DNA of 64,000 nt from Mytilisepta virgata (GCA_028015205.1 CM051521.1:101036513-101100512), one strand, 5' to 3'. Numbered from the stretch's first letter, positions 47,194-59,128 are shown. Notes: a model not told the origin generated them from the sequence alone. Made by a program: numbers and translations.

Positions 47194-48000
47194 ATGGCGC
47201 AAGTGTCATTGAAAAGGTGTAATTTGTGCTCACAGGAAAACGGTATTCATTATTGTTATGAGTGCAAACATGCTCTTTGTAGTGTCTGTCGCCAGAAACA
47301 CGACAAAATTCCAGCTACTAGCGAGCATACAATCACAAGTCTACAGTGTGTTGACTTGGCGTCTTTTAGCACAAAAACACGATGTTTAACTCACGACAAA
47401 GATTTTTGTTTCTTTTGTGATAAATGTAAATATTTAATTTGTAATAAGTGTGTCACATCTATACACAAAGACCATTCATTTGCTGATATAGATGAAGTCG
47501 TAGCTGATCAAAGAAAGAACATTATGACTGTACTGTCAGACTTACAAAAGGAAAAGGAAAAAATAAGACAATTATTGCAAACAGCTAAGGAGAATCATAC
47601 AACAGCTTTGCAAGAACAGGTGGCCTTGCTTCAGTCAACAGTAGAAGATGTGGTTAAGGAAATCAAAGCAAAGGAGAAGATAAAAATTACAGAATTTAAA
47701 GACTTTGAACAACTGGAAAAACTATCAATAGAATCATATATTGACAATACTGAACAAGTATACAGAAAATATTGTGCTATCTGTAACGAAATTGAAAATG
47801 TACTTGCGGAAAAACATGACATTACATTTTATTTATGTTGGAAGAACCTTGAAGACGACGTAATAAATATAGATAAGCTTCCGGATGAACTGTGCAGTCA
47901 AGAGGTGCCATACTTCGACACTGAAGCATTTCTTGCCGAAATATCAAACAGTATCAAACCAAAGCTTAAAACTGAAAAATCTGAACAACAGTACGTATAA
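47194..48000 (+). CDS. TRIM-like protein: two B-boxes and coiled coil
   Basis: 268 residues, single exon. B-box 1 spans residues ~9-45 (CNLC...CYEC...CSVC...H). B-box 2 spans ~64-94 with the full CHC3H2-type set (CLTH, CDKC, CNKC, HKDH). A Lys/Glu-rich coiled coil follows at ~103-190 (KEKEKIRQLL) for antiparallel dimerisation. No RING finger precedes the B-boxes and no NHL or B30.2 domain follows, so it lacks its own ubiquitin-ligase module. Bivalve genomes hold large expansions of such B-box proteins, often tied to innate immunity; a scaffold or regulator role is inference. It starts only ~120 bp after the end of a retroelement, which may supply regulatory sequence. Start: ACAAAATGGCG-like context (GTAAAATGGCG) at 47194. 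Confidence 0.85.
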   Translation: MAQVSLKRCNLCSQENGIHYCYECKHALCSVCRQKHDKIPATSEHTITSLQCVDLASFSTKTRCLTHDKDFCFFCDKCKYLICNKCVTSIHKDHSFADIDEVVADQRKNIMTVLSDLQKEKEKIRQLLQTAKENHTTALQEQVALLQSTVEDVVKEIKAKEKIKITEFKDFEQLEKLSIESYIDNTEQVYRKYCAICNEIENVLAEKHDITFYLCWKNLEDDVINIDKLPDELCSQEVPYFDTEAFLAEISNSIKPKLKTEKSEQQYV

Positions 48001-48391
48001 TAATTCTTATATATTATCTGTATCATAACTAAATATAGGTCCAAGATTCCTCAGATGACAAACAAACAGAATAGAACTAACTGTGGAATCTCAAAGTTAA
48101 ATACATTTACACTGTGTAAAGAAATATAGTATTATATCTGTAAATCTTTAAAAATATTTAATCAGAAATTCAGTATGTAAATAACAATTCTTTTGTTTTA
48201 CAATCTTATTCTATTGGTTATACAAACTTGGACAATTATTTTAAAAATATTTACTCTATTATTACAATATTATATTTTAGTACCGATATGTAAACATCAG
48301 TAAATTTGATTGGACAATGAGCATTCAATATTTTTTAACAGTCTTTGTTTATCTCGACTAAGGGAGCAAAATTTTCCCGCGATTTTTTTAA

Positions 48392-48476
48392 AGTGTTGTC
48401 TGGTGAAGTATAGTGCCCAAGCCTAACTTTTAAAATAACCTATCGGCTCGAGCATTATACCTCACTAGACAACACT
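48392..48476. repeat. 85-bp hairpin mini-element
   Basis: AGTGTTGTCTGGTGAAGTAT and the inverted ATACCTCACTAGACAACACT (48392-48416 with 48452-48476, 23 of 25). Confidence 0.7.
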
Positions 48477-48607
48477 GTAGGAAAACGTTTCCTTCGTGAG
48501 AAGTCCATAGATTGATAATATGTACACTATAATATTATTTTATTAACTGGAATTTTTCCAGCGAAGGTAAGTAAATTAATTCACTATTTAAACAAAAGCA
48601 TTGAAAC

Positions 48608-49006
48608 ATAATGTCAATTTTTTATTATTATTATTATTTTTTTATTATTATTATTTATTTTTTTTATTTTTTTTTTATTATTATTATTTTTTTTTTACTA
48701 TTATTTTTTTTATTGGTTTTTTTTATTATTATATTTTTCCTTTTTTTATTATTATTTTTTTTTTATTATTATTATTATTTTTTATTTTTTTTATTATTTT
48801 TTTATTTTCTTATTATTTTTTCTTATTATTATTTTTTTATTTTTTTTTTATTATTTTTTTTATTATTATTATTTTTTTATTATTTTTTTTTATTTTATTA
48901 TTATTTTTTTTATTTTCTTTTTATTATTTTTTTTATTTTTTTACTATTATTTTTTATTATTATTATTTTTTATTATCTTTATTATTATTTTTATAATGTC
49001 AATTTT
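48608..49006. repeat. (TTA/TTT)n low-complexity block in a 14-bp direct duplication
   Basis: About 370 bp of T runs and TTA repeats (48622-48992) bounded by two exact copies of ATAATGTCAATTTT (48608-48621 and 48993-49006). Phe/Tyr/Leu-rich frames through it are artefacts. Confidence 0.9.
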
Positions 49007-49745
49007 AGCGAACAATGTGACTGATAGATTTGAATATCGACAAGCTCTTATGTGAAAAAAATAAAATGTATCATTTACATTTTACATCCTGTATATTTCC
49101 TATAAAAATCAGACTATTCTTTAAAATGCGCATCAAAATTCATCTAACGTTAAAATATATGATAAAAATAATATGATACATGTATTATATGGCTATTTTC
49201 ATAAAGCTCCCTGGCTGATATGGGGGTCTCAGGTTGATATGGCGTGTGATATAAAAAAAAATCCATGTAATATTCCGATTGATATAAAACAACTGACCGA
49301 GGGAACAAGTCTTTAAAGATGAATATTTTTACAGAGAAGTTAAATTGGTGATGCTGTTCATAGATGCGTCACTGACAAAACCTGTAAAGCTGGCATAACT
49401 TTTATAGATGAACAGTTTTACTGTTGCCGTTTTAACACTTTAATTGTTGTATGCTTTGACTTGGACTATGATTGTAGTGCTAATTAGTTGATTTTATAAG
49501 TTTTAACGATGTGGGATATATTTAAAACTTACCATGCCCAAAATCCTACCCCCCCTTCTCTTTCCGCCATGGTGTTCAAGGGGCCTGGCTAACGGTAGAG
49601 GTAAAATTTTAAAAATGAGGAATTAAAATATATTGTTCAGAAATCAGGTTAGATGAAAATCCTATTCGCGGACAAGAATCATTACGAATCAGGACTTTTT
49701 AAATTACAAGAAAAAATCATTTTGATGCCTATACTGCTCGATAAA
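49007..49745. other. no recognised gene
   Basis: AT-rich intergenic sequence. CTGATATGGGGGTC and GATATGG words near 49215-49245 faintly recall the GATATA..CGGGTCA sequence at 59860-59940, but the match is weak. Confidence 0.4.
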
Positions 49746-49762
49746 ATTAATGTTGGTGTACA

Positions 49763-49877
49763 TGTACTATAGAAGAATATAGAAAATATCTGTAATCGTC
49801 TCGGAACTGACAGAGCCTTGCATTTTCCCCATTTCCTTACCCTCGTACAAATATTTTCTATATTCTTCTATAGTACA
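49763..49877. mobile_element. small inverted-repeat element inside a duplicated target
   Basis: TATAGAAGAATATAGAAAAT at the left opposes ATTTTCTATATTCTTCTATA at the right. TAATGTTGGTGTACATGTA before it and TAATGTTGTACATGTA after it are direct repeats, consistent with an insertion. Confidence 0.55.
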
Positions 49878-49957
49878 CTAATGTTGTACATGTATATGTC
49901 TCTAGCCAGAGCCCTTTATATTCAGTACTTGATAAGTACATATTATCAGATTTTCTG

Positions 49958-50083
49958 CAAACATATATCGTAAAATATCAGCCGCGAGACACAATGTGAA
50001 GCTTTTCCGGCGAGTGAGCGTAGCGAACGAGCTAAAAAGCTTCATATTGTGTCGAGCGGCTTATATTTTACAATGTTTGTTTG
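49958..50083. mobile_element. 126-bp foldback element
   Basis: CAAACATATATCGTAAAATA...GACACAATGTGAAGCTTTT pairs with AAAAGCTTCATATTGTGTCG...TATTTTACAATGTTTG over ~48 bp arms. The centre is GC-rich (GGCGAGTGAGCGTAGCGAAC). It ends ~70 bp before the left end of the putative 9.7-kb transposon. Confidence 0.75.
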
Positions 50084-50186
50084 AAGAAAACTTGATGATA
50101 AATTTTTCGTATTGTTAACTGGCAATCTTAATGGAATTTCTTACTTTTCAATGGCCATCTGCCTATAACGTGGGTCTGGAAGGGGT

Positions 50187-50347
50187 CTAAGCGTGACGCG
50201 TGATTGGCCGATTTTCGGAAGCGTGACACGTGAAATAATGAAAAATATTACGTGAAAACGTGATTTGAAGTGTGGCGTGATCCGTGAATTTTGCTTTTTA
50301 ATAACGTGATTTCGTGAAAAGTCTTTAAATTTTTAAGCGTGAAGCGT
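50187..50347 (+). repeat. CGTGA subterminal repeat cluster, left
   Basis: CGTGA occurs about a dozen times in 160 bp (AAGCGTGACGCGTGA, GAAGCGTGACACGTGA, ACGTGATTTCGTGAAA, AAGCGTGAAGCGTGAAG). Confidence 0.85.
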
Positions 50348-50789
50348 GAAGTCTTCGATCACTTCATCGTTTGCTGTCCGTTTTGCATTATTAACCGAAC
50401 CGATAAGTCTTTCCCTTTTTACTTTCTCAACATTGATTTGTACGCTATGTTTGCACACATATGTCACATTTTGTACCAGTCACAGTTCAATTGGGGCCTA
50501 TCCAGGGAAAATAGAATAAACAAACCATTTCAGGTAAGTATGATTGGTGTTGTTATAATTTTAACATTTATATTACTATTAGTAAAGTTCAAGTAACTGG
50601 CATTTTCTTGCCATAATGGTTATCGATGACTCGTGTATACTTTATTACCCCAATCAGTCACCTAAATTACTTAATCATTAAATCGTTTTACAGAATAAAA
50701 AACAATAGACTGTTGGGAAGAAATATTTTAATTATGATTTAAAAAGTAAATAAGCGGTTAACATTTAAAATAAAAGAAGATAACTTGAC

Positions 50790-53700
50790 ATGGAGCTGAA
50801 AATAATGATCCACGCTCATGACAATGACAAAATTATTCAAAGAGAAAAGACAAGCTGTAATCTTGAGACATTTCCTGAGACATTTACAGACTTTAAGTCA
50901 TATGTTCATAGATTTATTGGAATAACAGAGATGTCCAAGGAACTCAATTTTCCTAATTACGACACAACTTTTGCAAAACTTGTCAAATCACCAACATTTA
51001 CAGAAACTTTCACCATTAGGACAAACGACCAATATGTGTCAACAAAACAATCTTTGACAAATGATAACACAATGCTCCTTATCAATCTCATCAAGAGGAC
51101 AACATCATGGGAAAGAGGATCCGCTAAAATAGTAACAGAAAAGAAAGAAAATGCAAAGAACAGTGGTACATATCTTCTAGTCCTTCTGGTGTTATTAAAA
51201 AAAAATGAAATACATGTACAATCAATAAGAAGATACCAAATAAAAATGTAGATATCTAATTTAAAAACATGCAATAACTTGATTAAAATTAGATACCCCC
51301 CCTCCACACATTTTTTTTTCTCAATTCTGGTTAAAATAAATGAAAATGTCGAGGGGAACTATTTTTTTAATAAGGACTTTTTACAATAAATGGCTGCTAA
51401 AAACGTAGCTGCGGAACCGTAGCTCTTTATGGTCCTTGTGTTATTTTTTTTATTTGTTGCGGATCTATGGTCCGCAACTAATAAAAAAAAATAACACAAG
51501 GACTATAAAGAGCTACTGTTCCGCAGCTACTAAAAACGATACTGGCAGTGGACCCATTCTCGCCAGATATCCAATCGTGCCACATGATGATTTTCTTTTA
51601 AATGCGAGAACTTATCCTAATTTTAATTAGTTGTGCTGATTGATGAGTGTTTACACGTATGAAAAATAGGAAAAGTTTGAAATTATCTAAAACTTATGAA
51701 CGCAAAAAATGCCTGTTGGCGAGATTGGGTACCTGGCGAGAATGGGTCCAGCTGCCAGTAAGTTGTAATTTAAATATACGCCCCAAATTGTCAAAAGTAC
51801 CGAACCCTTCCCGGTATGCGTAAACTTCAAAATTATATAAAAAACAATAATAAAGATAGATCAAATGACAAGGTCTAGAAATTGGTGAGGTGAAAATCGG
51901 TTACCCCCCCCTTTTTCTTATATATTCCAACCCCTCCTTATCTATTCTAACATTCCCGTGTACAAGTGTATAAGAGGGGGGTAAAGGGGGGGTCTGATCA
52001 CGATTCACGGAAAATAAAAATTGAATATCACGGGTCACAGAAAATAAAAAATGCTCAATCACGGTCATATTTTACGCTTATCACGAATCACGTTGAATAA
52101 GACCCCCAAAACACGAGTCACGGAAAATAAAAAATGCCCAATCACGGATCACGAAAACCCCCCCCCCCCCCTCGTATAAAGCACACAAAAATATAAACAA
52201 AATGACCTATGTGTACAAAGTAGGTTCTTAATTTAGAACACAGGATAAGAAAGTGCTCGCTACTACGGGTAAACTAACTTGAACAATACTAGCTGCTGGT
52301 TAGAAAATGTCCCACTCTTATAAAAAAATATATCAGAAATTGCCTGCATTTGTAACTCATAACGGTTGAGCGATCGAATTTGTAGTAATAGTTTTTTGTA
52401 CTCTTTACCGGACTTTGGAGTAGCTCGAGAGAATAGGAATTCACCTAAAAACGCCACTAGCCGTTTATAAGAAATAATTTTGAAAAAATATTGATAAGGG
52501 TCGACGATAATTGCAAAGTCGCGACGAGTATACCACTGTTTGGGTTTCTTGGTGTCCACTCATAGCTTGTTGTTATTACATTTCACGTTATAATAATAGT
52601 TTATTGAACCCAAAGGGTCAGGTGAGCTATTGCCATCAATTTGCGTCCGTCGTCCGTCGTCCGTCCACATTTCACATTTTAATCTTCTCCTCTGAAACCA
52701 CTGGGCCAATTGGAACCAAACTTCAGTGGAATGGTCCTTGGGTGATCCCCTTTCAGAATTATGTCCGATGACCCCGACCGCTAACCAAGATGGCCGCCGT
52801 TACTAAAAATAGAAAATATGGCAAAAAATCATTTAAAAATCTTCTCCTCTGAAACTGCTGGGTCAGTTGGAACCAAACATTGGTGGAACAGTCCTTTGAT
52901 GGTCCTCTTTCAGAATTGTGTCCGATGACCCTGATCGACAACCAAGATTGCCGCCGTTACTAAAAATAGAAAATATGGCAAAAAATCATTTAAAAATCTT
53001 CTCCTCTGAAACTGCTTGGCCAATTGGAACTAAACTTTGGTGGAATGGTCCTTGGGTGGTCCCCTTTCAAAATTATGTCCGATGACCCCGACCACCAACC
53101 AAGATGGCCACCATTATTAAAAATAGAAAATATGGCAAAAAATCATTTAAAAATCTTCTCCTCTGCAACTGCTGGGTCAATTGGAACCAAACATTGGTGG
53201 AATAGTCCTGGGATGGTCCTCTGTCAGAATTATGTCCGATGACTCCATCTGCCAACCAAGATGGCCGCCGTTACTAAAAATAGAAAATATGGCAAAAAAT
53301 CATTTAAAAATCTTCTCCTCTGAAACTGCTGGGCCAGTTGCAACCAAACTTTGGTGGAATGGTCCTTAAGTGGTCCTCTAAGAAGTATGGTGTAATTTTT
53401 CATTGCAAAACAGACAGTCATGCCCACACACGCCTCAACTTAAGTTTTTGAATCTAATATATAATAAATTTGAATATACTTTCGTCTACCTTCGATTTTA
53501 CTAATGTAGAAAACGAATATTTACATCAAACTCCCGTTGCAATATGATAAAATCGGCGATTAACGTCAACAAGTGTTCAGGTACAACAGCTATTACTTGT
53601 AATTAATTATCATATACCTTTAATTGTTGATTTCTTGTTATAATAATCTTTTTGTAATGTAACTTTTCATATTCACATTACAGATGTTCCACTTCCAAAG

Positions 53701-56700
53701 AAGCGCAAAAGAAGTGACCGATATGAAGACAGGCTACTCGTTAATCAGCTGAAGACTTCAACCACAATCGTCCGAAATGAAAGACAACAAAAAGCCTTTG
53801 ACGATCTCAAGTCTATTCTTTCAACAATGAACGGATCAGAAGCTTTAACAGAACATAAAATTAAGTGTGGTGTTTGTAAGGAGGTTAAACTCGTTTGTGC
53901 AGCTGACAGAAAAAATGACGGGAAATTAACATATTTCAAAACCAAGCATTACGACAACTGTCTTAAAAAGCATGGACTTTCAAACAACAGCGAAGCTGCA
54001 TCTATCGGACAAATGAGTCAGTTTATGACAAACTTCTTCAAGAAGTCAAGTAAAAATCCTGATGATGAACAAAATGAAACAGCGGACACAGACATTGATC
54101 CAGATCTTAGTCTACAGGATATAGATACAATGTAATTTAATATAATAGAAATAGAAATCGTTGCTATGCAATATCAAAGTTGAACGGATAAGGCACACAT
54201 AACTATACAGTTCACTGAAATTGTAAAGATGTATTCTTTTTCAAATTAACCTCGTTAGAAATGGTTTCTTTCAAAGTAACAAATCTATACTGTATAACGA
54301 ATCACAGACAGACAAAGCAGAAGAAAACAGTAACACTTTATTTTGTTTGATTAAATATCAAGGTATTAATTGTAACTACACAACGTTTCATGGGTAACTG
54401 CAAATACAATTCTACGTCTGTATGCCTATAGTATAGTTATAATTGTAATCTATATTTCATTTTAAATGTATTTCAATTAGTTCTTCAAAATTAAATATGA
54501 AGCGGATGTTTCATATCTTCGTTTCTTCTTCAATGCATCTGTTTTGTATACATGCACCTGAGATACGAATCTAGACTTTCCGAAAAGGGTCCTGCTACAT
54601 TTTGTGCTCAAAAAGTGGGACCCGGACCAAAATTTGACCAAAAATACCCGTACATTTAAAAAAAATATCAGATAAGGGGGAGGGACACCTGCCGCTTGGA
54701 TCCGCCTATGCACCTTTTTCATGGTTCAGCAGCTTCAATGTAAATATTTAGTTTAAGGTTTTGGATTATTTCATTAAGTTCACAGGAACTATGCATGATA
54801 GATCAACACAATTTGCTATATAAATATTTTGGTCTCCATTCCGAGCTGGTAAGATCCATACTAAATTTCTGTCGCAAATAAAAGCTGATATGAACTAGTT
54901 TTGAAAATTAGGACCATGACGGTTGCCATGAATTGGGCAGTAGATGCTAACATTTCAGAAGCACCTAGTATCACTGCCGATTTTTGTAGTGGGAATTCTT
55001 GTTGTCTGTGCCTTTTTCTGATTTTTTTTCTTTATGTTTGTACCATTGTTGTTTTGTATCTGGATTTTCCCCTTTTCTGAATATTTATTCTAGCATTGGT
55101 ACTAAACATTTGTGTCGCAGAGTGTCATATATCACCTTACTTAGAAATCACAGTTCATAGGTCGTGTTAAGTTTTTTGGATTAGGTGTGATTTGCAGTAA
55201 CTATGAAAGATGGCTCAGCAATATTTGTTATTCTGTCATCTTTGATATGCCACAGAATGAAATTGTTTGGAAATGATAAATGAACCTATGATCCCTGGAA
55301 ACGATAACCGACAGCACAAAATGGAAATGTACTTCTCCATCGAACCGTAAATTGCTATATAAGGGACACTGCATCATGATTATTGTCGAATTCATTAAAG
55401 ACCTTGCAATTTAACTGTATGCTTTTTTGTGAACCTCCCGAAGAGATGCCAATTCCTATGTAGAATCCAATATACGGTAACAAATGCAATTTCGAAGGTG
55501 ATAAAAAGTGAATAAGAGGACGTATTAAAAATGACGACTATTGTCAAAACACGATTCGATTTAACAGTAAAAAATATAGATGCTGAACATTACTGTTGAC
55601 ATTCAGTCATCTAAAACACGATTTAAGATTCCATGTTCAGTAAAGTTCAGTGTACTCATCATAAACTCAACCGAAGTTTCTGTATTGATTTCACATTTCC
55701 ATCCATGCTTAACCTATTACCAAGTCGTCAATGTGTAAAGCAATCACACATTTCCTTCGCTTCTTTTTTTAAGGTTGGAAATAACAGAAGACCACTACGG
55801 TAGTGAGGAAAATGACCTGTCATTTGAATGTGAATTTTGTATGGAAAACACTTACAATGAAGACAATGAAATCATTTGTGAATCAGGTTTGGGTTATGAT
55901 GATACACTGAACAATGACTGCAATATGGATCTACAACTACATTCGCCTCATCAAAATGAACCGGATAAACTTACTACAACTTTGCAAAATGTAATTGACA
56001 AGAAAAAACTGACACCTGATTGTTTCATGTACAAGTACTTAACAAATGTTTTCAATCATGCTCTGGTCGATCCAACTTTAAAAAACAATTTTACATGGGA
56101 TAAGGATGTTCTCGAATTCTTCAATTCTGTTCAATATCTAGGGGGCGAACGGACAGTTAATTTTATACGAGGTCCAATTCACGATGGTCAAGGCTCAGGT
56201 GGCGAAAAACACTTTACATTTGAAAATGCAAACTTAGGAGGGCCATCTCAAAAAACCCGTTTAAAGTTAAAAAGTGGATATACATACAAAAGCGGTATCC
56301 ACAAGAATCTTCTAGAATCATTCCACGCAATATCTTATAATAAACTAGAACCGCACTTCAAAAACTCTTCTGTTGAAATAATTGCCGTTACAGTTGCATC
56401 AGATGGCACAGCCATAAAACCTGCCATTCAGTTTGATCCACTATACAAAGTGAACGTCGGACTAACACGGGAAGTTGATATTAGCTATGTAAAAAGTAAC
56501 CCGGAGGTCAAAGGTGAGACATTAAAGGATGACTTTGTATCTGAAGCAGTTGTAACATTTTGTACAGATGTTTCAAACTCAGTATCCCTGCCAGTTGCCG
56601 TCGACTATGTGTCAAAGAAAGGAAAATCAGGTACAAACATTGTCAAATCAATCTTTGAAAAAATCCAATTGATCCAAATTTGCCAAAACTGTATCCATGA

Positions 56701-59128
56701 AATGCCTTCGCATAAGATGGTGTTAAACATAAATGAAATAAAATGCAATAGTAAGTGCGAAGAGTGCCTGCAACTAAAATCACCATGTATACAATGCTCT
56801 CAAATCGGGCATACCTCACACGTTCCATCATTGCGCGCCTGTAACTGTTGTATTGAAAACGGAAATGTCTGCAAAAAACTTGCAGTGTATGTAATCACAT
56901 TAGATTGCGAGGAGGGAAATAAACAAGCAATGTTAGAAATAATGAGGCAGAAAGAATCGAATGTAATAGACTCAAATTTCCTGCTCTTAGTTCCAATGCC
57001 TGATGTTATTCATGTTGGTAAAAGTCTTAAGTGTTCATTTGCAAATTGGTTTATGATGTTTTCCGGATACAGGAGCGCATTATCTCTGATAAGGTCTCTT
57101 CGAAAGTACGGTGAAAATGAAGTAAAAGATAGACTACAGAGTCTTCTTAAAGCAGAAGATGTTCGTAATCGTGACCGCATGGCTGTGGATCCAGTTATCC
57201 GCATTACCAAACATGAGGTAGGAAACGTTCTATCATCAATGGATAGGGTTGTATGTACCATTGTTCCAGAGAGAATGAGACTAGAAGACACAAATAAGAC
57301 TGGGATGTATTGTCCAGTATCCGTATGCATGGGGCCTTATGGGTATTTGATCTTCATTGACTATGATTCAAAATCACAAAAAGGTCGAGTCGTTACAGCA
57401 AGGCTGCATTATCCAGTTACATGCAAGATTGTCTGTACAAATATTGCTGATCCAAGAAATGTAGTGTATCAGAACTACACTATATTCGTTCCAGAGTACA
57501 CAACAGGAAAGATAAGAGCCATTGCAATGGGAAAAGATGCAAGTTTAAAGATCAACCAATTAAAGAAAAATGAACTCAAAGAAGAACTGCAAAAGAGGAA
57601 TGAAACGATGGAAGGCACCGTTAAACAACTACAGGCTCGTTTAAGGGAACTTTTAAATGAAAGGGCTAAACTCTACGACCAAAAGAAATTGTCAAAGGAC
57701 GAAGTGAATTTATCTGAGAATTCAACTAAATTTGTCCATCCTTCCGCAATAACAGCCTCTGACAATATATTGTATGTAGCAGACAATGGCATACATCAGA
57801 TTTGCAACTTGGAGATTGAGAAAGATGGAATAGGATATGTTGGTTACAACAAGACAATATATGAATTTCAACAATGGCAGGTTGTAAATGATATTTGCTG
57901 TAACAAAACATCGTTGTTTGTAAGCCATGAACATGGCATAACCGAAATCAATCGCCATACAATGACACATTCAAATGTATTTGAAAACAGCAATGAACAT
58001 ATGGCCTTAGGAGTTGACATTTGTAATAAAGGACTAGTCTTCACTGATTCTATTGAAAAGAAAATTAAGATGGTAGAAGCTGATGGAACAGTGAAAGATA
58101 TAGCCGGAGCAGGTCCTACATTTGACAACGACAGAGATGGAAGTCAAAACTACGCCACATTTGCACAACCCGTCGGTGTAGCATGTGAAAAAAACACTTT
58201 ATATGTATGTGACGCTAAAACGAAATCAATCAAATTGATAACAAATTTGACAGAAACAGCTAGATATTTACAAGCCATCGGTAACTTCTACTCTGCATTT
58301 GGCATCCACTTAAAAGGTAAAACACCTCAAAAGGCAACAATAACAGAAGCCAGAGAAGAAACTTTGAAACTTCAGTTGTTTTTGGATGAAGCTGGAAACT
58401 TTATTAAAGAGACAATTTTTGATGGAAAACAGGCACATCTAAATGGCCCTGAAGGAATGGTGTCTGAAAAAACAGTAAAATCAGTAAATCTTATCAGCCA
58501 ATCGTTGCTTTATTTACAAGAAGATATGAAATTGATTTCCAATGTCAACCTCCAAAGTTTTCTTACCGGACAAGTAGAACATTTTCATGCTACAACCCAT
58601 ATAAAATTTGATACTTCAACAGTGGCACAACACGCTAGGGAATTTTATGATACGGTAAAAGAGTCGATAAAAAGAGTCTCAAATTGGTCTGCCCATTATT
58701 ACACACACAGTAAACATTACTACCCTGTACCAGACAACTCTGTAAAACTATCAGATTTGCAAGTGTTTCGCAAGCCAAAAGCAGTCGAAATGAATGAAAC
58801 TGATAGACGGCTTATGTTATCGTGGGCAGAAAAACATGGAAAGTGTGTCCGCCAAAGAACAGTTCGCAGTGATACAACAAAAGATAGGGCAGGGACTCTC
58901 CCTGAAACTGCATATGAAAGTACCACGAATCCCCAAGCTGTAAGCTTTGAATATCCTAATGCTACAATCAATGAGGAAGTTGAAGAATACGACTATGAAG
59001 AAGGAAGCGATGATGAACACATAGAAAACATTCACATGACTGAGAACATTTCCGAAAATGAAGGGATATTGAGACTTAGCACTAGAAGCGGGAGAAACAT
59101 AAGACCTGTTTTGCGTATGGATCTGTAA
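50790..59128 (+). CDS. RNase H-like transposase-type protein with zinc finger, SAP-like and NHL-like domains (three exons)
   Basis: Exons 50790-51165, 53684-54131 and 55774-59128 join with agreeing phases (donors GTACAT and GTAATT; acceptors ATTACAG and a T-tract TTTAAG) into 4179 nt, 1392 residues. Order: novel N-terminus; NLS PKKRKR (130-135); C2-HCH finger (C187, C190, H214, C218, H222); acidic linker; catalytic-like region with ASDGTAIKPAIQFD (D485), a Cys-rich insertion (about 578-641, 11 Cys), VITLDCEEGN (D652), PDVIHVGKS (DxxH at 685) and NRDRMAVDP; a SAP-like helix pair (about 867-905); NHL-like repeats (about 925-1115); QVEHFHA (E1210); acidic tail. The D..D..DxxH..E order, with a large insert before the Glu, follows P-element/hAT-type transposases. 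The first donor is weak. A domesticated gene is the alternative. Confidence 0.7.
51405..51530. mobile_element. 126-bp foldback element with 7-bp target duplication
   Basis: GTAGCTGCGGAACCGTAGCT...CCTTGTGTTATT pairs with AATAACACAAGG...TTCCGCAGCTAC, and the loop itself folds (GTTGCGGA / TCCGCAAC). Perfect flanking TAAAAAC at 51398-51404 and 51531-51537. It lies in the first intron of the transposase-like gene. Confidence 0.85.
51900..52175 (-). mobile_element. CGTGA-repeat mini-element, reversed
   Basis: TCACGATTCACGG, ATCACGGGTCACAG, CACGAATCACG, CACGAGTCACGG and ATCACGGATCACG are the CGTGA cluster words read on the minus strand, between G/C runs (GGGGTCT-like at 51985 and a C run at 52157-52170). 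It may be a non-autonomous relative of the large element, sitting in its intron. Confidence 0.5.
52615..53400 (+). mobile_element. dispersed repeat with 158-bp tandem core, copy C
   Basis: It starts AAAGGGTCAGGTGAGCTATT and GCGTCCGTCGTCCGTCGTCC. AATCTTCTCCTCTGAAAC or its variant recurs every 157-158 bp from 52681 to 53311. The units are more alike than in the other copies, so the array homogenised recently. It is intronic in the transposase-like gene and in the opposite orientation to copies A and B. Confidence 0.75.
54132..55773 (+). other. intron 2 of the transposase-like gene
   Basis: Donor ACAAT/GTAATT at 54132; acceptor CTTCTTTTTTTAAG ending at 55773. Removing it bypasses a TAA that would end the protein after residue 275. 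It holds a dispersed repeat fragment at about 54480-54720 (ACCCGGACCAAAATTTGACC, GGGGGAGGGACACCTGCC). No other gene. Confidence 0.6.

Noticed and set aside
47631..47822. Minus-strand frame within the TRIM-like gene
   Set aside because: Shadow of the coiled-coil coding strand.
48601..49024. Phe/Tyr/Leu-rich frames resembling a membrane protein
   Set aside because: Pure translation of T-runs and TTA repeats.
55775..59128. Treating the 1117-residue frame as a complete protein starting at its first codon
   Set aside because: The first codon is TTG directly behind a strong splice acceptor, and an upstream exon joins in phase.
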